From Acinetobacter sp. (GTDB taxonomy: Bacteria > Pseudomonadota > Gammaproteobacteria > Pseudomonadales > Moraxellaceae): a stretch of DNA of 11,651 nucleotides. The translations under genes and the position numbers were made by a program. The stretch is from NCBI GenBank assembly GCA_030152275.1, contig JASLHF010000061.1, positions 1-11,651 on the forward strand, in the 5' to 3' direction. A model generated the notes under the pieces. That model was not told where the DNA came from and did no database searches. It was given only the letters and a program-made list of their open reading frames with translations. This document shows, one piece after another, positions 1 to 7,060 of the stretch (position 1 is the first letter of the stretch; every line of letters starts with the position of its first letter).

Positions 1-194
1 CCAATATTCAGCTTAGTTTCCGCTTTTACGCGCTTTTTATTGACCCGCACTTGGCTTTCACGGATTAAACGGTAAATGCGGCTTTTCGGCACACCTTTAA
101 GACGGCTAAACAGAAAATTATCAATACGCTGACCGGCTTGATGCTCATCGACTTCAAACCAAGTGACGCTTTGCCATTGCTGTGTAGAATTCAT
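1..194 (-). CDS. rluC: RluC, 23S rRNA pseudouridine synthase, N-terminal part (runs off the left edge)
   Basis: The first 64 codons of a minus-strand gene are visible, starting at the ATG at 194..192 and reading MNSTQQWQSVTWFEVDE. Residues about 18-62 are an S4-type RNA-binding domain (AGQRIDNFLFSRL, then GVPKSRIYRLIRESQVRVN and NKKRVK), the N-terminal module of the RluA/RluC/RluD family of pseudouridine synthases. RluC modifies several uridines near the peptidyl transferase centre of 23S rRNA. The catalytic domain with its essential aspartate lies outside the window. The assignment to RluC rather than RluA or RluD rests on the S4 sequence and on the divergent position next to rne, an arrangement also found in Escherichia coli. 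No strong minus-strand promoter was recognised in the short gap before it. Confidence 0.85.
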   Translation of the reverse strand, partial: MNSTQQWQSVTWFEVDEHQAGQRIDNFLFSRLKGVPKSRIYRLIRESQVRVNKKRVKAETKLNI

Positions 195-225
195 ACAGTT
201 ACTGTGACCTAAAAAAATACCGAAA

Positions 226-256
226 TTGATTAAAAACTGATCATTTAGGCTATGCT
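226..256 (+). promoter_or_regulatory. candidate rne promoter
   Basis: TTGATT at 226-231 and TATGCT at 251-256 resemble sigma70 -35 and -10 elements, although the 19-bp spacer is long. Transcription would start near 263. The position fits a divergent promoter between rluC and rne and would give rne a leader of roughly 690 nt. This was called by eye; other starts further down the leader are possible, since E. coli rne has several promoters. Confidence 0.4.
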
Positions 257-262
257 TTACAC

Positions 263-951
263 AAGAAACATAAGCTTAGCCCATAGGCAGATGATGCAAG
301 GTTTGATATAGTCAGCGCACGGAAACCATCGTAAGTGAGTAAAACTTGGTTCATTTCAGTTTCTGCTGAAACCGATCCCAGCCTTATACCCTCACGCAAA
401 ACGGGAAGGTCCCCAAAGAATTATGCCGACGCCGAAGGCTTATTATATCGGTAAAACTGTAAGCTGTTGCGTTTAATTGCATCTTAAGGTGCAAAAGCAG
501 CTTGCCCCAAAAAAATATGCGCCAACTTTGTTGGCTTTTAAACGTAAACTGATACACATCAGATTAGTCGCTCCCTGATGCTGCATTCAGGCTACAGCGT
601 TTGATGCATTGGATCTGCACAATTTGTAAGATACGACGATAATTCCGTATCAAGACACTCTATCAAATATGAAGGGATGATCTTAGAGCAATGTGACAGT
701 GAAAGTTACTCACATCCAATGCACCGCTCGTCCGCCAGTGAATCGCACAGGTGACTTTAATCGTTTAAAGATTGAAGCCGTATTGCCATCATCAATACGT
801 GAATCATAAACCGAAGCCTACCCAAAACGGCCGGTAAGAAAAGCTCAGAACGCAATCTGTTTTTGAAGACTGAGCAATTGATCCGTGATGCGTGATGTTC
901 GCTGCGTGCAAAGCGATATTTTGCTGTGTATCACTACTAGGTGTTACACCC
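263..951 (+). ncRNA. long structured 5' untranslated leader of rne
   Basis: No protein gene is supported in this stretch; it is densely packed with inverted repeats on the rne sense strand. Visible stems are GTGAG 335-339 with CTCAC 391-395; TTTCAG 354-359 with CTGAAA 366-371; TTGCATC 477-483 with GGTGCAA 488-494 (loop TTAA); GCCAAC 521-526 with GTTGGC 530-535; CTGAT 549-553 with ATCAG 558-562; CCTG around 574 with CAGG ending at 591; GATACG 630-635 with CGTATC 646-651; CTTTAA 755-760 with TTAAAG 765-770; and GCTCAG 843-848 with CTGAGC 870-875. A 10-bp pairing of 605-614 with 714-723 closes a larger domain. In enterobacteria the rne leader (the rne5 element) lets RNase E cleave its own mRNA and set its own level. 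I infer the same role here, although the sequence is not recognisably the enterobacterial element. Confidence 0.65.
521..540 (+). promoter_or_regulatory. hairpin followed by a short U run in the rne leader (attenuator candidate)
   Basis: GCCAAC at 521-526, a TTT loop and GTTGGC at 530-535 form a perfect 6-bp stem followed directly by TTTTA. An A-rich run (509-515) lies before it. It resembles a weak intrinsic terminator about 260 nt into the rne leader. The U run has only four bases, so it may be only a structural or RNase-binding hairpin. Confidence 0.35.
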
Positions 952-3900
952 ATGAAACGTATGTTGATTAATGCAACACATGCCGAAGAAATTCGCGTTG
1001 CACTTGTCACTGGTCAGCGTCTTTACGATTTTGACTTAGAGAATCGTACCCGTGAACAAAAAAAATCAAATATCTATAAAGGCCACGTGACTCGCGTAGA
1101 GCCTTCTTTAGAAGCCGTCTTTGTAGAATATGGCGCAGGCCGTCAAGGCTTCCTGTCTATGCGGGAAATTGCCAACTCTTATTACAAAGCTGACCCCCGC
1201 CAAACATCAAATATCCGCGAACTGATCACAGAAGGCACAGAACTTCTGGTTCAAGTGGAAAAAGAAGAGCGCGGCAATAAAGGCGCGGCTTTATCAACAT
1301 TCATTTCTTTAGCTGGCCGTTATTTGGTACTCATGCCAAACAACCCGAAAGGCGGCGGCATCAGCCGTCAGATTTCAGGTTCAGTTCGTGACGAATTGAA
1401 AGAAATGCTGGCGTCTTTAAGCGTACCGCGCGGCATGAGCGTGATTGTGCGTACTGCAGGTATCGGCCGTTCTCAAGAAGAACTTCAGCTGGATCTGCAG
1501 CACTTGCTGGATCTTTGGGCGCAAATCCAAAGTACTGCAAGCTCTGGCCCATCGCCTATGCTGGTGCATCAAGAAGCTGGTGTAGTCACCCGCGCCATCC
1601 GCGATTACCTGCGTGATGACGTTGCTGAAATCTTAATTGACTCAGAACAAGCCTATAACGAAGCCTATAACTTTGTTAAAGCAGTGATGCCGCGTCAAAT
1701 TGACAAGCTAAAAACCTATACTTTAAATGAGCCTTTGTTTGCTCACTTTGGTATTGAAAGCCAAATTCAAACGGCATATGAACGTGAAGTTAAACTTCCT
1801 TCTGGCGGTTCAATCGTCATTGACCAAACTGAAGCTTTGGTTTCAATTGACATCAACTCTGCAAAATCTACCCGCGGTCATGACGTTGAAGAAACAGCGC
1901 TCAACACCAACTTAGAAGCGGCTGAAGAAATTGCCCGTCAATTGCGTTTACGCGATATCGGCGGCTTGGTGGTCATCGACTTTATCGACATGACCAAAGA
2001 CCGCAATCAGCGCATGGTTGAAGCAAAACTGCGTGAAGCGACTCAAAGCGACCGCGCACGCATCCAATTCGGTCAATTGTCACGCTTTGGCTTAATGGAA
2101 ATGAGCCGTCAGCGTTTACGCCCTTCTCTTGAAGAAGCAACTGGCTATGTATGCCCGCGCTGTCATGGTACAGGCATGGTGCGTGACCTGCGCTCACTTT
2201 CACTTTCTATTATGCGTAAAGTGGAAGAGATTGCGCTTCGTGAACGCCATGGTGAAGTTCAAGTTGAAGTCCCAGTGGAAATCGCGGCCTTCTTATTGAA
2301 TGAAAAACGCCACAGCTTGGTTTATCTTGAGCAAACATCAAATGTTCGTGTGACTGTATTGCCGCACCCGCATTTAGAAACACCGCACTACGAAATTTCG
2401 TACAACCCAGAAGGCTTTGCGCCAACAAGTTACGAGCGTACAGAAGCCACCCGTTCTAGCGAAAAAGAACTGGGCTACGAGTCTGCAGAATGGCACTTAG
2501 ATGGTGAACAGCCAGCTCAAGCGCCTGCTCAGCAGCAAGAAAAAGGCCAGCGCAAGCACAGCAATAAGCATACAGCGGCAGCAGCGCCTCAGCAGCAAGC
2601 AGTACACGCAGCACCTGTACCGGCACAAGCCGCTGCTAGCCCATGTGCATGGCTGGAAAATCTGTTTGTTCAAAAACAAGCAGCAACAATTGACCAATCA
2701 CGCACAGCAAACAACGCTGCAGCGGCCATCGAACAGATGGTGAATGGCGGTGCAGTCAGCCGCGGCCAAATGGGTCAAGTTTCAGCTGCACCTGTACACA
2801 CTGCCCCTGCAGCACTGGTGCCAGCAAACAATGCTTACCTGACGCCATCCAGCGTTGCGCTGAAAGGCGACATCCGTGATGCAGACAAGCATCCGGCTGA
2901 AAAAGACGAAAAAGCGCAGCGTCACAACAACGGCAATAAAAAACCACAGCGCAATAAGCACAAAGAGCCGCGTGAACAAGCGCCTCAAGAGCAGCGCGAA
3001 CCGCAGCACCAAGTGCATGAGGAAATCGTTCAGGTTTCCCGTCAAGAGCAGCGTCAAGAAGCGCGTGAAAATAAACGCAATGGCCGCCGTCAGCACAACA
3101 GCGAACAGCAGGAAGTTCAAAACAATGAACAGCCGCAAAATGCTGTGCCGCGCCGCGACCGCAACAGCCAGCGTCCTAACCGCCCGAACCGCAACCGCGA
3201 TCAGAGCGTATTGAACGAACAGGCTGCAGCGCCGCAAGAAGTTGCGCCAGCGCAAGCAGCGCCTTCTCGCCAGCCGAAAGTCGAAACTGTCGATGCGCCT
3301 CGTCAGGACATCATGCCAACAGCAATGATTGTCAATGTTGACCAAGCGCAAAGTGAAATTGTCGCGCTTGCGCCAGAAGCCAAAGCTGCGCCTGCAAAAA
3401 CAGAAAAGCCTGCCCGCAATCATGCGCCTGCGCCAACTGTTGAAGAAAAAGCTCCAGCAGTTCCTGCGAAACAGCAAGAGAAAGCTGCAGAGCAGAAGCC
3501 TCGCCAAGAGCAAGTGAAACGCGCGAGCAATGACCCGCGTCAGCGCCGCCGTCAGCAGCGTGAAGCGCAGAACCGTCAGGCTGAAATGCCTAAAATCTCG
3601 CCATCACAAGTGCCGACACTTAGCCAATACACCATTGGCAGCCTGATCAGCCATGTCTACGGCGATGACTGTTCTGTACTGATTGAGCAATTTGGCTTAA
3701 TTCCAACCTTCAACCGTGCTTTGCAAAAATTCACGGAAGAGTATGCAGCGACACTAACGTCTCCTGCAGCTGAAGCGCCGGCAGACAAAAAGCCGGTCAC
3801 TCGCGATGCTGTCATTGCGAAAGCCGCGCCTGAAGCAGAGCCTGCACCTGTGCTGGATCTAACACCGCCTAAACCGGTTTCAGAAAACCGTGTTGCTAAC

Positions 3901-4302
3901 GACCCGCGTGAACGCCGCCGTTTAGCAAAACAGGCATTAGAGCAAGCAAAACAGGTGCATCTGGAAGCTGTTCAAGCTGACGCGCCAGCGCCATCAGCCG
4001 AAACTGCAATCCCAGCTGAGACCCAGCCGGAAGCAGCTGAATCTGTCAGCAGTCCTGAACCTGTGCCGCAAGCCGAAACGGCCGCTGACGCGCCGGCTCA
4101 AATTCAGGAAGCGCCAGCCGCTGCAGAAAGTGCTGAACAGCCTGAACTGAAATTAGAAGCTGAAACCTCAGCTGAAGCGCAAGCTGTTCCGGCTGAAACT
4201 GAAGCAGATGCTGAAGCGCAAAAAGCAGACAAAGACAAGCCTGCACGACCTCGCCGTCCTCGCGGCCGTCCGCCCAAAAAAGCAAGCACTGCATCTGAGT
4301 GA
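952..4302 (+). CDS. rne: ribonuclease E, endoribonuclease and degradosome scaffold
   Basis: This 1116-aa protein is the essential single-strand-specific endoribonuclease that starts mRNA decay and matures rRNA and tRNA. The start at 952 gives MKRMLINAT, the family's standard N-terminus, with AGGTG at 939-943 as ribosome binding site; an in-frame ATG at 892 would add 20 foreign residues. An S1 RNA-binding domain spans about 38-122. The DNase I-like catalytic region carries D300 (VSIDIN) and D343 (VVIDFIDM), which align with E. coli D303 and D346. The zinc-link CPRCHGTG has C401 and C404, matching C404 and C407. From about residue 510 the protein is low-complexity and rich in A, P, Q, E and R, as expected of the disordered scaffold half that binds partners such as RhlB and PNPase. 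Islands in this tail are WLENLF (567-572), NDPR motifs at 860 and 983, a hydrophobic segment (888-935) and an AT-hook-like end (1103-1107). Confidence 0.97.
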   Translation: MKRMLINATHAEEIRVALVTGQRLYDFDLENRTREQKKSNIYKGHVTRVEPSLEAVFVEYGAGRQGFLSMREIANSYYKADPRQTSNIRELITEGTELLVQVEKEERGNKGAALSTFISLAGRYLVLMPNNPKGGGISRQISGSVRDELKEMLASLSVPRGMSVIVRTAGIGRSQEELQLDLQHLLDLWAQIQSTASSGPSPMLVHQEAGVVTRAIRDYLRDDVAEILIDSEQAYNEAYNFVKAVMPRQIDKLKTYTLNEPLFAHFGIESQIQTAYEREVKLPSGGSIVIDQTEALVSIDINSAKSTRGHDVEETALNTNLEAAEEIARQLRLRDIGGLVVIDFIDMTKDRNQRMVEAKLREATQSDRARIQFGQLSRFGLMEMSRQRLRPSLEEATGYVCPRCHGTGMVRDLRSLSLSIMRKVEEIALRERHGEVQVEVPVEIAAFLLNEKRHSLVYLEQTSNVRVTVLPHPHLETPHYEISYNPEGFAPTSYERTEATRSSEKELGYESAEWHLDGEQPAQAPAQQQEKGQRKHSNKHTAAAAPQQQAVHAAPVPAQAAASPCAWLENLFVQKQAATIDQSRTANNAAAAIEQMVNGGAVSRGQMGQVSAAPVHTAPAALVPANNAYLTPSSVALKGDIRDADKHPAEKDEKAQRHNNGNKKPQRNKHKEPREQAPQEQREPQHQVHEEIVQVSRQEQRQEARENKRNGRRQHNSEQQEVQNNEQPQNAVPRRDRNSQRPNRPNRNRDQSVLNEQAAAPQEVAPAQAAPSRQPKVETVDAPRQDIMPTAMIVNVDQAQSEIVALAPEAKAAPAKTEKPARNHAPAPTVEEKAPAVPAKQQEKAAEQKPRQEQVKRASNDPRQRRRQQREAQNRQAEMPKISPSQVPTLSQYTIGSLISHVYGDDCSVLIEQFGLIPTFNRALQKFTEEYAATLTSPAAEAPADKKPVTRDAVIAKAAPEAEPAPVLDLTPPKPVSENRVANDPRERRRLAKQALEQAKQVHLEAVQADAPAPSAETAIPAETQPEAAESVSSPEPVPQAETAADAPAQIQEAPAAAESAEQPELKLEAETSAEAQAVPAETEADAEAQKADKDKPARPRRPRGRPPKKASTASE

Positions 4303-4326
4303 TAATTTGCTCAATTGCATGTGATT

Positions 4327-4363
4327 AAAAAAATCCAGTCATTTCGGTGACTGGTTTTTTTTT
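4327..4363 (+). terminator. rho-independent terminator of rne
   Basis: CCAGTCA at 4335-4341, a six-base loop and TGACTGG at 4348-4354 form a perfect 7-bp stem followed by nine T residues, and an A-rich run precedes it. It lies 32 bp after the rne stop and separates rne from the acyl-CoA synthetase gene. Confidence 0.92.
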
Positions 4364-4487
4364 GATACTTTTGTCAAATTAGGTTGATTGCACTAGATCG
4401 AAACGATTAAAAGACATTTGTGAATCTAATAGAAAAGTTCAGCATAGACACAAACCGCACCGGACGGCGAAAAAAAATAGGATTATC

Positions 4488-6329
4488 ATGAGTCAAACAA
4501 CACAACACGATTTAATCGGGATTGCTGACGTTGCAGCCAAAATCCCAGGCTTTATCAGTAAAGTTCCCAATTTGTTGAGCGGCCTGAAACAAGCCTATTT
4601 GCGCACACCCAACACGCCTGCCGGTTTAGGCATTGCATTTGAAAAAGCAGCCAAGCGCAATCCGGATGGCTTTGCACTGCTGTTTGAAGATCAAAAATAT
4701 ACCTATACTCAGCTCAATGAATGGGCGAATCAGATCTCACACTATTATTTATCACTCGGCGCGCAAAAAGGCGATGTCATTGCCGTCATGATTGAAAACC
4801 GCTCTGAGTTGGTGGCCTGCATAGTGGCGCTGGCAAAAATTGGCGTCACAGCGGCATTGGTCAATACTGCGCAAACCGGCAAAGTGCTCGCGCACAGCAT
4901 TAATCTAGTCAAACCTTTCGCGATTATTGCCGGTGAAGAATGCCGCGCAGCAGTGGATGATATCCGCCAAGACCTTCTCTTGCCTGCAGAGCGCTTTCAT
5001 TGGCTGGCCGATCAGGCTACCCGTCAAAGCCCAGGGCAAGCGCCGGAGGGCTATATCAATTTAGCGCTGGCGATTGAGCCATTTCCAGCCTTTAATCCTG
5101 CCACCACGCACAGTGTCAAAGGCAAAGATGGCCTGTTCTATATCTATACTTCTGGCACCACTGGCTTACCGAAAGCCGTGATTTTTACCAACAGCCGCTG
5201 GACGCTGGCCTATGGCACATATGGTCACGTGCTCAATTTAAATGAAAAAGACGTAATGTACGTAACATTACCGCTGTATCACGCGACAGGCACTGTAGTG
5301 TGCTGGTGCGGCGTCATTGCCGGCGCATCTACACTGGCTATCCGCCGTAAGTTTTCCACATCCTCATTCTGGAAAGATGTACAGAAATTTGATGCATCCG
5401 CCATTGGTTATGTAGGCGAGCTTTGCCGCTATCTGATGGATGCGCCGCCATCTGATTTAGAAAAAGGCCACCGCGTTAAAAAGATGATCGGCAACGGCAT
5501 GCGTCCAAATATCTGGGATAAATTCAAAACCCGTTTCGGCATTGAAGAAGTGCTGGAACTGTATGCATCCAGTGAAGGCAATGTCGGTTTCAGCAATGTT
5601 TTCAACTTTGATAATACGGTTGGCTTCTCGCCTACCCCATATGCCATTATCCAGTTCGATAAAGAAAAAAATGAACCGGTGCGTGATGCCAAAGGCTGCT
5701 GCATTAAAGTGAAGAAAGGCGAAGTCGGCCTGCTGGTCGGAAAAATCACCCGCCGTTCCCCCTTTGACGGCTACACCGATACGCAAAAAAATCAGTCCGT
5801 GATCATCAAAGATATGTTTAAAAGCGGCGATGCGTATTTTAATACCGGCGATTTGGTGCGCGACATTGGCTTCCGCCATGCGCAGTTTGTAGACCGCTTG
5901 GGCGATACCTTCCGCTGGAAAGGTGAAAATGTATCGACCACAGAAGTTGAAAACATGGTCAGCGAATATGAAAAAATTTCTGAAGCTGTGGTCTACGGCG
6001 TCGAAATTCCGCACACCAACGGCCGTGCCGGCATGGCTGCAGTTACTTTGGCTGATCAGGCAGAACTGACTGCAGAAGACTGTGAGAAAATGGCCGCTGA
6101 ATTTAAGAAAAACCTGCCGGCATATGCGGTTCCGGTATTCTTACGCATCCAGCAGCAAGCTGAAACTACAGGCACCTTTAAATATCAGAAAAACAAGCTG
6201 AAAGAACAGGCTTTCGACCCAAGCAAAACTGAAGAGCGCCTGCTCGTACTGCTGCCTAACAGTACAGGCTATTGCGATCTGACAGCAGAAATTTTTGATA
6301 ATATTCAAGCCTATAAATATCGCTTCTAA
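4488..6329 (+). CDS. long-chain acyl-CoA synthetase, FATP/very-long-chain type
   Basis: A 613-aa member of the ANL (AMP-binding) superfamily that should activate long-chain fatty acids to acyl-CoA through an acyl-adenylate, at the inner membrane face or in the cytosol, feeding beta-oxidation or lipid synthesis. The P-loop motif YTSGTTGLPK starts at Y220. Further markers are ELYASSEGNVGF, which is typical of the eukaryotic-like FATP/SLC27 branch, the GDLVRD motif with D455 (adenylate ribose contact), the hinge region VDRLGDTFRWKGEN (468-481) and a C-terminal GTFKYQK with K565 in the place of the catalytic lysine. The length fits the FATP branch (about 600 aa) and exceeds that of E. coli FadD. 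AGGA at 4479-4482 is the ribosome binding site, 5 bases before the ATG. Terminators on both sides indicate a single-gene unit. Substrate chain length cannot be read from the sequence. Confidence 0.92.
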   Translation: MSQTTQHDLIGIADVAAKIPGFISKVPNLLSGLKQAYLRTPNTPAGLGIAFEKAAKRNPDGFALLFEDQKYTYTQLNEWANQISHYYLSLGAQKGDVIAVMIENRSELVACIVALAKIGVTAALVNTAQTGKVLAHSINLVKPFAIIAGEECRAAVDDIRQDLLLPAERFHWLADQATRQSPGQAPEGYINLALAIEPFPAFNPATTHSVKGKDGLFYIYTSGTTGLPKAVIFTNSRWTLAYGTYGHVLNLNEKDVMYVTLPLYHATGTVVCWCGVIAGASTLAIRRKFSTSSFWKDVQKFDASAIGYVGELCRYLMDAPPSDLEKGHRVKKMIGNGMRPNIWDKFKTRFGIEEVLELYASSEGNVGFSNVFNFDNTVGFSPTPYAIIQFDKEKNEPVRDAKGCCIKVKKGEVGLLVGKITRRSPFDGYTDTQKNQSVIIKDMFKSGDAYFNTGDLVRDIGFRHAQFVDRLGDTFRWKGENVSTTEVENMVSEYEKISEAVVYGVEIPHTNGRAGMAAVTLADQAELTAEDCEKMAAEFKKNLPAYAVPVFLRIQQQAETTGTFKYQKNKLKEQAFDPSKTEERLLVLLPNSTGYCDLTAEIFDNIQAYKYRF

Positions 6330-6341
6330 GCTAAGAACAAG

Positions 6342-6371
6342 GCCCGGTTTTAATAAAAATCGGGCTTTTTT
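6342..6371 (+). terminator. rho-independent terminator of the acyl-CoA synthetase gene
   Basis: GCCCGGTTTT at 6342-6351 pairs with AAAATCGGGC at 6356-6365 (one G-U pair, four-base loop AATA), and six T residues follow. It begins 12 bp after the stop codon. Confidence 0.92.
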
Positions 6372-6414
6372 GTTGCATTTATAATCAAACAAAAACAAGT
6401 TTATGTTTTTTTGC

Positions 6415-6442
6415 TTGCGCTTGAACGAGATCTTGCTACAAT
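6415..6442 (+). promoter_or_regulatory. promoter of the tRNA-Lys cluster
   Basis: TACAAT at 6437-6442 is a good -10 and is preceded by TGC, making an extended -10. The -35 is weak: TTGCGC at 6415-6420 with a 16-bp spacer. The bases after the -10 (ACGCACC) form a G/C-rich discriminator like those of stable-RNA promoters under stringent control. Transcription would start near 6450, about 12 nt before the first mature tRNA. Confidence 0.65.
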
Positions 6443-6461
6443 ACGCACCATCAAGAGAGAT

Positions 6462-6537
6462 GGGTCGTTAGCTCAGTTGGTAGAGCAGTAGACTTTTAAT
6501 CTATTGGTCCCGCGTTCGAGTCGCGGACGACCCACCA
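6462..6537 (+). tRNA. tRNA-Lys(UUU), copy 1
   Basis: A 76-nt cloverleaf with encoded CCA. The acceptor stem is GGGTCGT with ACGACCC, the D arm is GCTC..GAGC, and the T arm is CCGCG-TTCGAGT-CGCGG. The anticodon loop CTTTTAA has anticodon TTT at 6495-6497, reading AAA and AAG lysine codons. It is the first of three identical copies and follows an extended -10 promoter. Confidence 0.98.
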
Positions 6538-6558
6538 TTTTTCTTCGATATCCCTGAT

Positions 6559-6634
6559 GGGTCGTTAGCTCAGTTGGTAGAGCAGTAGACTTTTAATCTA
6601 TTGGTCCCGCGTTCGAGTCGCGGACGACCCACCA
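6559..6634 (+). tRNA. tRNA-Lys(UUU), copy 2
   Basis: Base-for-base identical to copy 1 over all 76 nt including CCA, with the anticodon TTT at 6592-6594. It is only 21 nt downstream of copy 1, so the two are almost certainly one transcript cut apart by RNases. Confidence 0.98.
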
Positions 6635-6637
6635 TCT

Positions 6638-6659
6638 TTCTAAAACGCCAGTTTTAGAA
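6638..6659 (+). repeat. inverted repeat in the spacer between tRNA-Lys copies 2 and 3
   Basis: TTCTAAAAC at 6638-6646 and GTTTTAGAA at 6651-6659 are a perfect 9-bp inverted repeat with loop GCCA. It starts 3 nt after the CCA of copy 2. No T run follows, so it is not a normal terminator; a processing or 3'-end trimming signal is possible. Confidence 0.6.
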
Positions 6660-6685
6660 TATAATCTGTCAAAGATACCCCCTAA

Positions 6686-6761
6686 GGGTCGTTAGCTCAG
6701 TTGGTAGAGCAGTAGACTTTTAATCTATTGGTCCCGCGTTCGAGTCGCGGACGACCCACCA
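6686..6761 (+). tRNA. tRNA-Lys(UUU), copy 3
   Basis: Identical to copies 1 and 2 over all 76 nt including CCA, with the anticodon TTT at 6719-6721. It is 51 nt downstream of copy 2. There is no clear terminator directly after it; the next 299 nt to the fourth tRNA hold no recognisable gene, only small palindromes (CTTTTAAAAG at 6832-6841 and AACCTGCAGGTT at 6848-6859). Confidence 0.98.
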
Positions 6762-7026
6762 TTCTTTCTTAGGGCTTCTTTCTTTCACACAGGCTATGTT
6801 CGAGTATTCAATTGATATATTCTAACAACCGCTTTTAAAAGAAATGAAACCTGCAGGTTCCGACCAAGACAAAGCAATTCCGTTACGGTTTTGATTCGCC
6901 ATTCTCGAAATTTTGCTGCACCGATGTTGCGAAGTATCATTCTTGTCTTGCTAGATGAAGTATTTGAGCTGAAAAATGTCAGATGACAAATATTTCCTAG
7001 TATTCAAAACTACGCGCTTCGCTTGC

Positions 7027-7057
7027 AAAAATTTTAAAATATTATTTTAAAATTTTT
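7027..7057 (+). repeat. 14-bp A/T-only inverted repeat directly before tRNA-Lys(CUU)
   Basis: AAAAATTTTAAAAT at 7027-7040 and its exact reverse complement at 7044-7057 are separated by ATT. The repeat ends three bases before the first base of the mature tRNA. In RNA it would form a long A-U hairpin in the 5' leader of the tRNA precursor. It could also act as a weak terminator for transcription from the upstream tRNA genes, or as a protein site in DNA. Confidence 0.6.
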
Positions 7058-7060
7058 TCA

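Noticed and set aside
892..951. In-frame extension of rne starting at the ATG at 892
   Set aside because: The added 20 residues do not belong to any RNase E I know, while the start at 952 gives the family's MKRMLINAT and has AGGTG eight bases upstream.
2782..3513. 243-codon open frame on the minus strand inside rne
   Set aside because: It is the antisense shadow of the biased, low-complexity rne tail; it is rich in R, L, F and C and resembles no domain.
5457..6014. 185-codon minus-strand frame inside the acyl-CoA synthetase gene
   Set aside because: It lies opposite conserved catalytic motifs of a clear gene and has no ribosome site or recognisable family.
6462..6761. Tandem tRNA repeats as a CRISPR array or mobile-element repeat
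   Set aside because: The repeat unit is a complete 76-nt tRNA-Lys with CCA, and the spacers differ in length (21 and 51 nt).
6798..6805. GTTCGAGT, like a tRNA T loop, as a tRNA relic
   Set aside because: There is no flanking stem or acceptor sequence, and eight bases can match by chance; kept only as a remark on the gap.
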